DNA from: Amaranthus tricolor
Taxonomy: Eukaryota; Streptophyta; Magnoliopsida; Caryophyllales; Amaranthaceae
DNA: 64,000 nucleotides
Assembly: GCF_026212465.1 (NCBI RefSeq)
Contig: NC_080048.1
Span: 33,002,254-33,066,253 of the forward strand
Direction: 5' to 3'
Shown: piece after piece, positions 47,519-57,636 of the stretch
Layout of the letters: every line of letters begins with the position of its first letter
How positions within the stretch are numbered: position 1 is the stretch's first letter
The notes under the pieces: model-generated
The model's input: only the letters and a program-made list of their open reading frames with translations
Database searches by the model: none
Told to the model about the DNA's origin: nothing
Program-made: the position numbers and the translations under genes

Positions 47519-47718
47519 GGAAGAATTTCAGAATACGAAATTTAGGGTTTAAGAATACTGTTTGTATTGATTATAATGTACATTACAGACCTTAATTTAT
47601 ACAAGGATTCAAGACACTAAAAATGGAAACAAAAAATAATGCCAAAACCTATACAGTAATAAAGGAAATAAGAATAATCTAAGAATATCAAAATATCCTA
47701 GGAATATACATTCCTACA
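47519..47718 (-). repeat. 3' LTR of copia element 2
   Basis: On the minus strand it starts TGTAGGAATGTATATTCC, immediately after the purine tract. Confidence 0.92.
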
Positions 47719-47759
47719 CTCCCCCTCAAGTTAGGTCGTACGATCACAAACACCTAACT

Positions 47760-50700
47760 CGCATAGAACAATATGGAACTCTTCTGACGTTACCACTTTC
47801 GTGAGGATGTCAGCAAGTTGATGTTTCGATTTGAATGGGAAGATTGACGATTTTCTTCTCTAGTTTTTCTTTGATAAAGTGTCTATCAATTATCTTAAGA
47901 TTCGCATTACTGTTGCCATGTGCTGTTCTTGTGGGATATGCATAACTCTGCTAACTACACTTACATCATAGGTAATGTTAGGCCTTGTATGCGATAAGTT
48001 AATTAGTTTCCCTACCAATCTCTGGTATTGATCTTTATCTGCCTTTTTTCCTTCTTCAAAGAGTTGAAGACCATGATTGACCACTACAGGAGTTTTTGCT
48101 GGTTTATAATCTATCATCCCTGTTTCAGCTAAGAGGTCAAAAATATACTTCCTTTGATTGATGAAGATCCCTCTTTTCGACCTTAGGACTTCTATCCCTA
48201 GAAAATACTTTAAGTTCCCTAAGTCTTTCATTTCAAACTCTAGAAACAATCGCCTTTTTAGCTCACTTATTTCCTTTTCATCATTCCCTGTTATGACCAT
48301 GTCATCTACATAGATAACAAGGCACGTGATCTGACCATCCCTTGTCCTCAGAAATAAAGTATGATCAGAGATGCTCTGTTTATAGCCAAACCTTTTCATA
48401 GCTGCTGTAAATCTTCCGAACCATGCTCTAGGAGATTGCTTAAGCCCATATAACGCCTTTCTAAGTCTACATCCTTCTCCATCTTTGAATTCATTTGAGA
48501 ATTCCGACGGTGCTTTCATGTAAACCTCTTCCTCAATTTCTCCATGTAAGAAGGCGTTCTTCACATCAAATTGATACAATGGCCAATCTTTATTTTCTGC
48601 TACAGAGAAAAGAACATGGACGATGTCGATTTTGGCTACCGAAGAGAAAGTTTCTGAGTAATCTACCCTATAGGTCTGAGTGTACCCTTTAGCAACAAGA
48701 CATACTTTGTATCTCTCGATGGTTCCATCTGAGTGATATTTAACTGAGAACAACCATTTACATGCTACTGTCTTTTTCCCTTTTGGCAAGATGCATTTTT
48801 CCCTCGTTTCATTCCTTTTTAGGGCTATGATTTCTTCCTCCATGGCTCTTCTCCATTTTGGGTCATCAAGAGCTTCATCTGTGGTCCTTGGCAGAACACT
48901 TGAGTAAAGAGAAGTATTGAAAGCAACTGCAGTTTGAGACATTTGTTCACTATTCTCTCTGTCAATTGGGTATCGAGAACTTTGAGATTCGAACTCGGGA
49001 TCATATCTCTTTGGAGGAACACTTCTCGTGCTCCGGAGAGGTAACCCATATCTCCTGGTTGCATCATCAATAGTCATATTATTATTGTTAGCAATCTCAA
49101 TAAAAGGATTAAGAGTTACCTCTTTGTCAGCATGGTGCTTAAGGATTGGGGCTGGAGTAATCTGAGGAGATGGCGGTACAACGGTTTCAGTGGCAATATC
49201 TGTAGTGATACCTACTTGCTCTGTTGGGTCTCGACCGTCTAAAGGATAGATCAACCAGCTTGGATCGTCACTCACGCTCTCCCCCTGAGGACTAGGCTGG
49301 GTGAAGTAGTAGGATTGTTCAAAGAAATCACAGTCCATGGAAGTGTACAACTTATTGGGAGTTGAATCACAACACCGATATCCCTTTTGATCTGTGCCAT
49401 ACCCAACAAAGACACACTTAGTGGCCCAACGTTCTAGTTTCGACCTTGCTCTGTTGGGAAGGTGGACGTACATTATGCACCCAAATATACGAGGAGGAAG
49501 GGAGTGGGAGGGAGGTATGGTGCAAAAATTGAAGAGATTTTGTTGGAAGGCGGTTAGTGAGATAGTTGGCAGTAGCAATAGCCGCTGCTAATATTGGGCT
49601 AGAACATGAGATTCAAACATAAGGGCACGAGACATTTCGAGTAAGATTCTGTTTTTTCTTTCGGCCACCACATTTTGTTGTGGAGTGTCGGGACAAGTGG
49701 TCTGATGAATCATACCATGCTCAAGAATAAATTGTTTCATAGTAAGGGAAACATATTCACCACCATTATCAGAACAGAGAATTTGTATATAAGTATGAAA
49801 TTGAGCAAGAATCATATTGTAAAGTTTAACAAACACATTAAAAACTTTAGATTTATGCTTAAGAAAATAATCTCAGCTCATACGTGTACAATCATCCACA
49901 AATAAGACAAAGTAAGAAAAGCCATGAGAATTGACATCGAAAGCAGGACCCCAAACATCAGAGTGTATTAAGACAAAAGGTTTATCAATTCAAGTCACAT
50001 TAGGGGAATATGAGTGTTTGTGGCTCTTAGCCAAAATACAAGCTTCACAATCCAAAGATAAATTACAACTATACAGAGATAGAAAAAGTCGTTTTAGATA
50101 ACCTAGGGATGGATGACCTAAACGACGATGCCACATCCACAGTTGTTGATCGGGACACCCTTGAGCAAGCATTGTATGACCTTTTTGAATCACCACATCC
50201 ACGTATTACAGGCCATCTTGTTCAATACCATGACCAACAATCTTCCCCGTCCGAGCATCCTACACATTGCAACCACTAGATGTCAAGTGAACAGTACCAT
50301 CAAGTTCTTTCGTTAGCTGCTCACAGACAACAATTTATGAGAAAAACTAGGAATTAACAGGCAATTTTTAATATATAAAGAGGAAGAAATAGCAACTGGC
50401 CCAGCTTGACAAACCGAAATGTACTCCCCATTGGCTGTTTGGATATGAGTTCTGGGTATGGGATAAACGGATAACAAATCTTTTGGGTCAAAGGTCATAG
50501 TATCTGTGGCCCCGCAGTCAAATATCTATTTAGAACGGGTTTGGGGACTGACACTGAGCATGGCAATTTGGGTTTGATTTTTATTTTTATTTATTTGGGT
50601 AACGAGTAGGATTTTTGGTGGGCTTGGGTATTTTGGGTCGTGGGATTAGGAGGGAGTTTGGTGTTTTTTATTTTATTTGTATTTATTTGGGTAAGGGGTA

Positions 50701-51960
50701 GGATTTTGTATGGGCTTCGGTATTCTGGGTTGTGGGATTGGGAGGGAATTTGAGTTTTAATTGTATTTATTTATTATGGTAAGTGATAGGGTTTTGGGTG
50801 GGTTAGTATAAAAAGCAAATTTAGGAAAGTTTTTACTCCCTCCTACCCCATTGTGGACGGCTGTCTCTCTCTCCTCTATCCCTCTTCTTATTGCTTCTGT
50901 TTTATGAATGGCTCTTGGTTCTCCTTCTTCCTCACAGCCTTCTACCATGCCTAATTTTTCATATGATGATGTGACTTCTCCAGGGTGATCTGCAGTAGTC
51001 AAGTTGGCCTTGCCGCCGATCCGGTGAGCCGGTGCCTTGGTGACGGCCTTCCTCTTCTGTAGGTCATCGCACCATTCGGGATACCCCACTAGCTTAAAAC
51101 AACCCTCCTTGGTATGCCATGAACCGCCATCGGAGTTTGTGCTGTTTATCTTCTTCTCGATTTCTAAGGATGGGTTTGTTTTGCATGGCTAGCCCCGTTC
51201 CAATTTCTGAGGGATTAGATCCCAATGATGAGACATTAGTCATAATCTTCCGGCGTGCTATTTCTCGGCGGATGGTGGCATACGCTATATCAACCTTCGG
51301 TAATGGGTCCATGTGAAGCAAATCTCTTTTCTCCTTGTCAAGGTTGCTATTAATTCCAGTGAGGAACTGATACAACTGTTGTCTCTGAATGAACTTGTTG
51401 AATGCTGTAATGTCACTTAAACATGTCATGGGATTTGGCATACGCCTGTCAATTTCTTTCCATAACATACTCAGTTTACCAAAATACTCCTCTATCGTAT
51501 CATTTGTCTATGTCAGTGTAGCTGCTTTAGAACTCAGATCATAGATCTTGAGTTCATCTCAACCACTACTCAAGAGATTTTCAATTCCTTGCCATAAATC
51601 TCGAGCAATGTTGTAGTCTATGAACTGGTTAACAATATTGGCATCAATATTTTCAATAATCCATCATATTACCATTGAGTCTCGTTGGGCCTATTGTGGG
51701 TATTCTGGATCTGTTGATGATGGTAGTGCGGCAGTGATGTGTTTGAGCCACCCACGACTATTGATTGCTGTGTGCATTAATCGACACCATTTGGTATAGT
51801 TGTGGTAATTTAATTTTTTAGAAAGTTGGACAGTGGCCATGGTTTCAGTTGGGTTTGTTGGTTTATTGAGTTTTTGAAACATTTGGAACATTTGTTTCAT
51901 TGGTGCTATGGTAAATAGTTGTTTATGTGTTTGTGGTGTTATTTCGGTTGAGTCAGCCAT
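47760..51960 (-). pseudogene. Copia 2 gag-pol remnant, RNase H mostly deleted
   Basis: Gag begins at 51960 (MADSTEITPQTHKQLFTIAP, then KLNYHNYTKWCRLM). The protease region has FDPKDLLSVYP and a degraded active site. The pre-integrase motif is LWMWHRRLGHPSLGYLKRL (about 50150). The integrase has CSDNGGEYVS and PQQNVVAERKNR. The RT (49578-47890) has KKTVACKWLFSVKYHSDGT, NAFLHGEIEEEVYMKAPS, YGLKQSPRAW and YVDDMVITGN, and reaches HTRPNITYDVSVVSR. It then jumps to IDRHFIKEKL, the extreme C-terminus of RNase H, so about 150 residues are gone. Stops also lie in gag and integrase. Confidence 0.88.
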
Positions 51961-52037
51961 TGCAGGTAAGGGTAGATGATGAGTAACAGAAAGGTTTATC
52001 GTGTTTTTCCAAATCTAAACCTTTGGCTCTGATACCA

Positions 52038-52237
52038 TGAAGAATTTCAAAATGCGAAAATTAGGTTTAAGGATACTGTTTGTATTGATTATAATGAACA
52101 TTACAGTCCTTAATTTATACAAGGATTCAAGACACTAAAAAAAAAAGACAAAAATAATGCCATAAACCTATACAGTAAGAAAGAAAATAAGAATAATCTA
52201 AGAATATCAAAATATCCTGGGAATATACATTCCTATA
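52038..52237 (-). repeat. 5' LTR of copia element 2
   Basis: On the minus strand it starts TATAGGAATG, so the canonical TG is mutated to TA, and ends TTCTTCA next to the primer-binding site. Confidence 0.92.
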
Positions 52238-52537
52238 GCAGGTTTGCATGTTCATTTTCACTCATTCTCTCTCATTGTAGTAATCTCTCCATTTGGGGGT
52301 CTTCCTCGAGTCAAGGAATTTTTTGGCCACATCCTCTTTTATGGGTATTACTTAGGGGTGTTCAAAAATATCCGTATCCGAAAACCCGATCCGATAACCC
52401 GCTTTCCGATTTTTAAAAGCGGATAAATAACCCGATTTCCAAAATTCGGATAAACCGAGTCGGGTACCCGATTTTAAAACCGGATATTCGGGTCGGATAC
52501 GGATCGCGAATTTAGGAAAATCGGGTACCCGGTATCC

Positions 52538-52573
<36 letters not shown>

Positions 52574-52642
52574 ATATAAAAAGAGAAATTGAAAACCCTA
52601 AAATCAGATTCTACCTTGGGCCGCCTTCTATTCCAGACTTCC

Positions 52643-53133
52643 AGTCTTCTTCCTTCTTCTTCCTCTGCGCGCCATTCGATTCCTTCGTCTTCCTCCTTCA
52701 TTCTTGCTGCTTGCCTTGTTCCTCCTTCAGCATTCACGCCGTTATCTTTAATTGGGTAAGTTTGTTTCAATATTTTTGCCATGTTCTTCTTCAGTCGTTA
52801 ATCTTCTTCTTGTTTAGTATGTATTTAATTTTTTTTTTGCCATTTTCGATTTCGATTTCATTATCTTAAGTTGTAACAAAACAAAATTTGATTTCAGAAT
52901 TTGTTTTAGAATTTCAGATTTCGATTCTAGTCTTCTTCCTTCTTCTTCCTCTGATCGCCATTCGATTCCTTCGTCTTCCTCCTTCATTCTTGCTGCTTGC
53001 CTTGTTCCTCCTTCACCATTCACGCCATTATCATTAATTGGGTAAGTTTGTTTCAATATTTTTGCCATGTTCTTCTTCAGTCGTTAATCTTCTTCTTGTT
53101 TAATATGTATTTAATTTTTTTTTTGCTTGCCAT
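52643..53133. repeat. Two direct copies of a leader segment of about 200 bp in the hAT
   Basis: A segment beginning AGTCTTCTTCCTTCTTCTTC starts at 52643 and again at 52929 (period 286) and stays alike for about 200 bp, through TTGTTCCTCCTTCA and GTAAGTTTGTTTCAATA. Each copy carries the same potential splice donor, GGTAAGTTT. It lies in the probable 5' leader of the transposase gene. Confidence 0.85.
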
Positions 53134-53790
53134 TTGTTTCAGAATTTCAGATTTCGATTCTCTGTGACAAAACAGAGTTTGTTTCAAAATTTCGATTTCG
53201 ATTTCATGTAACATAGCAGAATTTTCGATTTTCAGTACTTAATTAATTTTTTTTTCCATTTTCGATTTGAACACAGATTTAATCTGCCATTTTCCGTATT
53301 GAATTGAAGATCTACATGGATTCTTGCCCAACGGTTCCACCATCTAGATTTTCGGTAGTTCTTTTACTTCTTTATCAGTTGTTCAAAATTCTGATATTTA
53401 TTCTGATTTTCTGTATTTATGATGTGATATTTCGTTTTGATTCATGTAAGTTGTGAGTTGATTGTGAATTGATTGAGTACAACTAATGAATGAACTATGA
53501 TGAACAGATTGTGTTTGGGAATTACATTTGGAGAAAATAATTGATTGGGAATCACTGAATTGTGATGAACTGATGAATGAACTGAGTGAAATTGATTCAT
53601 GTAAGTTGTGAGTTGTGATTACTGATTACTGAATACTGATTGTGTTAGCTGAAAGGTCTTGGATGAAATGATGATGAACTGATTGTGTACAACTATTGAA
53701 TGAACTGTGATGAATTGATTGTTAATTAATTGTAGTATTGTACAACTAGCAATAAACTGATTATGAATGAATTGGTAACTTGTATAGAAC

Positions 53791-55527
53791 ATGGGGTCGT
53801 CTTTTGATGATAATGGAAATTCACCACCGAATGAAGGAACTCAATTTGAAGAAAGTGTTGATCGCTTGTTCGATGATGTTGAAGATACAAGATCACCAAT
53901 TAAAAAACAGAAAAAACAACCTCGTGCAACTACTAGTACGAGGACTAATAGGTCAAAATGGTGGGATCATTACACAATTGATGAAATGGATTCAACAATT
54001 GCTCATTGTAAGTATTGCAAAACTTTTATTAGTTGTCCTAGCAAAAATGGTACAACTCCTTTGGCTAATCATATTAAAAGATGCAAAAAATATCCTCCAA
54101 ATTTGGATATGAAGCAAAAAAAAATTGAATTTGATATTGCTAGAAGAGTCAATGAGGATGGTAGTGTTGATAGTGTTGGTGTTCCGAAATTGTGGGAATT
54201 TGATTATGATTTGTGTAGGAAAAAACTTGCTACAATGCTTATTGTGGATGAATTGCCTTTTGCTTTTGTTGAACGTGAAGGATTTCGTGAGTATTGTAGG
54301 GCTTTGAATCCTTTATTTAAGATTCCTTCTCGTAGCACTGCCACTAGAAATTGTTATAGTCTTTTCATTGAAAAAAGAAAAGAGTTGAAATTGTTTTTTC
54401 AAAAGTTTAAGTCACGAATTTGTCTAACAACAGACACTTGGACATCAGGGCAAAACTTAAGTTATATGTGTTTGACTTTACATTTTATTGATGATAACTG
54501 GAATTTGCAAAAGAAAATCATAAACTTTTGTCCCATTGCTGGTCACAAGGGAATACTTATTGGAAGAGCAGTTGAAAAATGCTTGATTGATTGGGGTTTG
54601 AAAAATATCATGACATTGACTGTAGACAATGCAAGTTCAAATGACATAGCCGCCAATTACCTTAAGAAAAGACTAAACATTTGGGATACTGGTTTGTTGG
54701 AGGGTCAATACCTACATATGAGATGTGCGTCACATATTTTGAATTTGATTGTGAAAGATGGTTTAAATGAAGTAGATTTGTCTGTTTTAAAAGTTCGCGT
54801 TCTTGTCACTAAAGATTAAAATGGTTTTTCAAAACTTGTTTGATTCTTATTCTAATTCTATGCCTCCACCAAAGACAAGTGGAGCTACTTCCTCCACTTC
54901 AACCTCTTCAATCTCTACCATTTTTACTCAAAGTGAGACTCAAGGAGTGGGGAAGGTGGACCTTATTGAACTAATGAATTCAAGATATCAAATGGAGACA
55001 GGTTTTTCATTAACCAATAAAAACAAGAGTGAGTTGGATAGGTATTTAGAAGATGCATGTGAACCTCATGATTCTAACTTTGATATTTTATTCTGGTGGA
55101 AAGATCAAACAAAAAGATATCCCATTCTTCAAAAGATGGCTAAAGATGTGCTTGCTATACCTATTTCCACCGTTGCTTCTGAATCGGCTTTCAGTACTGG
55201 TGGTCGTATTCTTGATGATTTTCGAACATCATTGACTCCAAAGATGGCCGAAGCCCTTATTTGCGCACAAGATTGGCTTCGTATTTCTAGAACTCCTTTA
55301 GCAATAGAGGAGAGTTTGCTTGCTCTTGAAGAGATGGAGGAAGGTTAGTATAAATTTTTAATTATTTTTCAATTGATTATTTGATATTTAACAGTAAAAA
55401 TATTTTTCCTTTAACCTTATATTGTTCGACTGTTCGTGCTCTTGGTTTAGGTAATGCATTAACTTTGGAGCATCCGGAAGTCATAATCGATGAAACTCTT
55501 GACGCTGTTCAAGTTGAAGATGAGTAA
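53791..55527 (+). pseudogene. BED-type hAT transposase with central deletion
   Basis: The first frame, 53791-54819, has a BED zinc finger (SKWWDHYTIDEM, HCKYCKTFISC, LANHIKRCKK, residues about 50-105). It continues with the RNase-H-like core: CLTTDTWTSGQNLSYMCLT, TLTVDNASSNDIAANYL and MRCASHILNLIVKDGL. The frame then breaks at about 54810, where roughly 200-250 residues of the usual protein, including the TRWNSTY block, are missing. A second frame (54803-55343) has the hATC domain: FDILFWWKDQTKRYPILQKM, ISTVASESAFSTGGRIL and LTPKMAEALICAQDWL. A 107-bp intron (55344-55450) joins a last exon 55451-55527 (NALTLEHPEVIIDE, ends VEDE). Not functional as read. Confidence 0.85.
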
Positions 55528-55858
55528 TGGAGCATGAAGTTTGAACTTATAAATTTTAATAGTTTATGGAATTATGAATTTGAGGAATTGTGGTTGTATT
55601 TTAATTAACTAATGCTTGTATTTTAATAGTTTATGACTAAGTTAGACTAGTTAGTTAAGTATTTTAATATTATTTGAATTATATGTTTAAAAAATTGTTA
55701 AAAGAATTAAAAAAAATAAAAAAAATAAACAAAACCGGGTACCCGGTTTAAACCGGGTCGGATCCGGAATATAATTTTAGCTATCCGGAAAACCGGGTAC
55801 CCGGTTTTTCGGAACCGGGTCGACCCGGTATCTGGTTTTGAACACCCCTAGTATTACT

Positions 55859-56181
55859 TGTCGTCTTTTATTCCTCTTCAGACCCTAACTATAGTTCTTA
55901 TGAGTTGGATACACAAGGTACACGATGATAAACCAAAAATTATTTGTAAAGGGATATTAAATGGTAAAGCAAAGTTGTGTACACATTTTTATCTTATGAT
56001 TAAAGATATTACTATGGGAATGACTTAATGTATTTCATAAAAATTTACAATATAATTAATTCATGTTAGCATTATTTAGTATCAACAACCAAAACACGAC
56101 CGTAACTATAACCTATTGATTCATGTACACGAATTATTACATGTGTAAAAGCTACATTTGTATTTCAAGACCAATCAACTA
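55859..56181. other. Intergenic DNA, no gene seen
   Basis: A short AT-rich spacer between the BED-type hAT and the MULE-type MITE. No feature was recognised. Confidence 0.6.
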
Positions 56182-56526
56182 ATGAAAGTAGGAAAAATTA
56201 CTGTAAATAATACAACCTTTTGTTAATTTTCCTACAATAATACCAACTATTGATTAACCATGAATAATACCAACTTAGGGGGTATTTTCCTAGAATAATA
56301 CCAACTTAGGGGTATTTTCCTAGAATAATACCAACTTTAGTTTATTAACTAATTTACTAATTTTTTTGTCTTATAATCACCTATTGGTTGATTTTTAACA
56401 TGTTAGGGATTTTCTAGGAAAACACCCCTTTAAATTGGTATTATTCATGGTTAATTAATAGTTGGCATTATTGTAGGAAAATTAACAAAAGATTGTATTA
56501 TTTGCGGTAATTTTTCCATGAAAGTA
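56182..56526. mobile_element. MULE-type MITE with 9-bp target duplication
   Basis: The element is 56191-56517 (327 bp). Terminal inverted repeats of about 85 bp start GGAAAAATTACTGTAAATAA on the left and GGAAAAATTACCGCAAATAA on the right (read inverted). ATGAAAGTA flanks both sides (56182-56190 and 56518-56526). Nine-base duplications with long TIRs are typical of Mutator-like elements. The motif CCTAGAATAATACCAAC is tandemly repeated inside. It has no coding capacity. Confidence 0.9.
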
Positions 56527-56587
56527 TGTATACCTTAAGTTCTGAAGTGACCGATGACAGTTGGTGGCTGGTCACCTCCTTCATTTT

Positions 56588-56713
56588 GTTGTATCGTTCA
56601 ATCATAGTTTTCATGCTGAAAGTAACATAAAAAAGATGTCATTGTTCATTGTTGTATCGTTCAATCATAGTTTTCATGCTGAAAATAACATAAAAAAGAT
56701 GTCATTGTTCATA
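56588..56713. repeat. Two tandem copies of a 63-bp unit
   Basis: GTTGTATCGTTCAATCATAG starts at 56588 and 56651. The copies differ at only a couple of positions. Confidence 0.9.
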
Positions 56714-57284
56714 CATAGGTACTTTCGTCCCAAAGAAATAGCGCCAAATAAAAATAAGGACAATTTAGAAGGAAAATTAAGTTAATTTTTGATTGTATAG
56801 GGAAGTAGCCCGGAGAAATGTACAGATGAAATAAAAAGTAAATAAAATGTATTAATGAGAATTATAGATAAAAATTGGGATGATAACTAAAAATAGAAAT
56901 ATAATAAATTTAATAGGGCAAACTAATAAAAAGTTAATGCTTGATTGTTGCAATGAGAGCATCTTTGTTGATTTAGTATAACCTTGTATAACTTTCCATT
57001 GAAATGTAATAATCAATATAATATAACAATAATAATATAGCAAATTGAGGATATAAATTGGATGTAATGAATAATATAAGTATACATATATATTCTACAA
57101 AAAATAAAATATAATAATGAAATATTCTAAAGTTGTGTAATTATTGATTTTTGGGAGTAATGAATGAAGATATTATTTGAAAATTATAAATTTAAATTAT
57201 ATGCGGATTTTGTCTCAATTGGAGATTATGTACTACTTTTCAGGAAATGTGTTAAGTTTGATTCTCATCTAGTTTTTTTTTATT
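56714..57284. other. AT-rich intergenic DNA, no gene seen
   Basis: No coding motif, RNA gene or element boundary was recognised. Confidence 0.6.
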
Positions 57285-57382
57285 CTCTATGATAAAAAAT
57301 TTAAAAATTAGTAACAGGTATGAGAAAAAAATGGAAATAGTTTCTTCATATTGTACACATAAAAACAAGAAATCATGTCATT
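57285..57382 (+). repeat. Left copy of a 98-bp direct repeat flanking copia 3
   Basis: Starts CTCTATGATAAAA and ends AAATCATGTCATT. It matches 60996-61093 with about 4 differences and lies immediately outside the truncated 3' LTR. Confidence 0.88.
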
Positions 57383-57522
57383 AGAATTATTCCATCACAT
57401 TTAACACACATTAAGTTACTCACTTAAAACACCTATTAACTTACTTCATAAGATTCCATCCCATGAGTTCACACATGAATGCACAATCAATTTGTGCATT
57501 TAAGTCACCATAAATCTCAACA
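57383..57522 (-). repeat. Truncated 3' LTR of copia element 3
   Basis: Aligns with the first 140 bp of the 5' LTR (60856-60995), then stops at the left 98-bp repeat. Confidence 0.85.
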
Positions 57523-57636
57523 ATCTCCACCTTGACTTGAGTTCACCCAAGTCAAAGCATTCATCAATTCACTTCATCTTACAAGAATATAAATAAGCAT
57601 AAAACAACATACACACCTCACATGCCCCAAAGGGCA

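Larger units (their letters stand above)
47514..52242 (-). mobile_element. Ty1/copia element 2 with GCAGG target duplication
   Basis: The element is 47519-52237, minus strand. Its two 200-bp LTRs are 52038-52237 (5') and 47519-47718 (3'). GCAGG flanks both ends (47514-47518, 52238-52242). The primer site TGGTATCAGAGCC directly abuts the 5' LTR (52025-52037) and the purine tract CTTGAGGGGGAG abuts the 3' LTR. The polyprotein is broken and most of RNase H is deleted, so the element is dead. Confidence 0.93.
52345..55858 (+). mobile_element. hAT transposon (BED zinc-finger type) with 8-bp target duplication
   Basis: The element is 52353-55850 (3,498 bp). Both ends carry a perfect 15-bp terminal inverted repeat TAGGGGTGTTCAAAA. 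GTATTACT flanks it at 52345-52352 and 55851-55858. Subterminal regions are full of CGGGTACCCG, AACCCGAT and GGTACCCGGTTT motifs, the likely transposase-binding sites. A T28 run lies at 52541-52569. The transposase is present but internally deleted, so it is probably non-autonomous today. Confidence 0.95.

Noticed and set aside
52474..53068. Two similar minus-strand frames of 102 and 84 codons
   Set aside because: They resemble each other only because the hAT leader is duplicated; they are antisense to it and lysine/glutamate-rich from TTC repeats.
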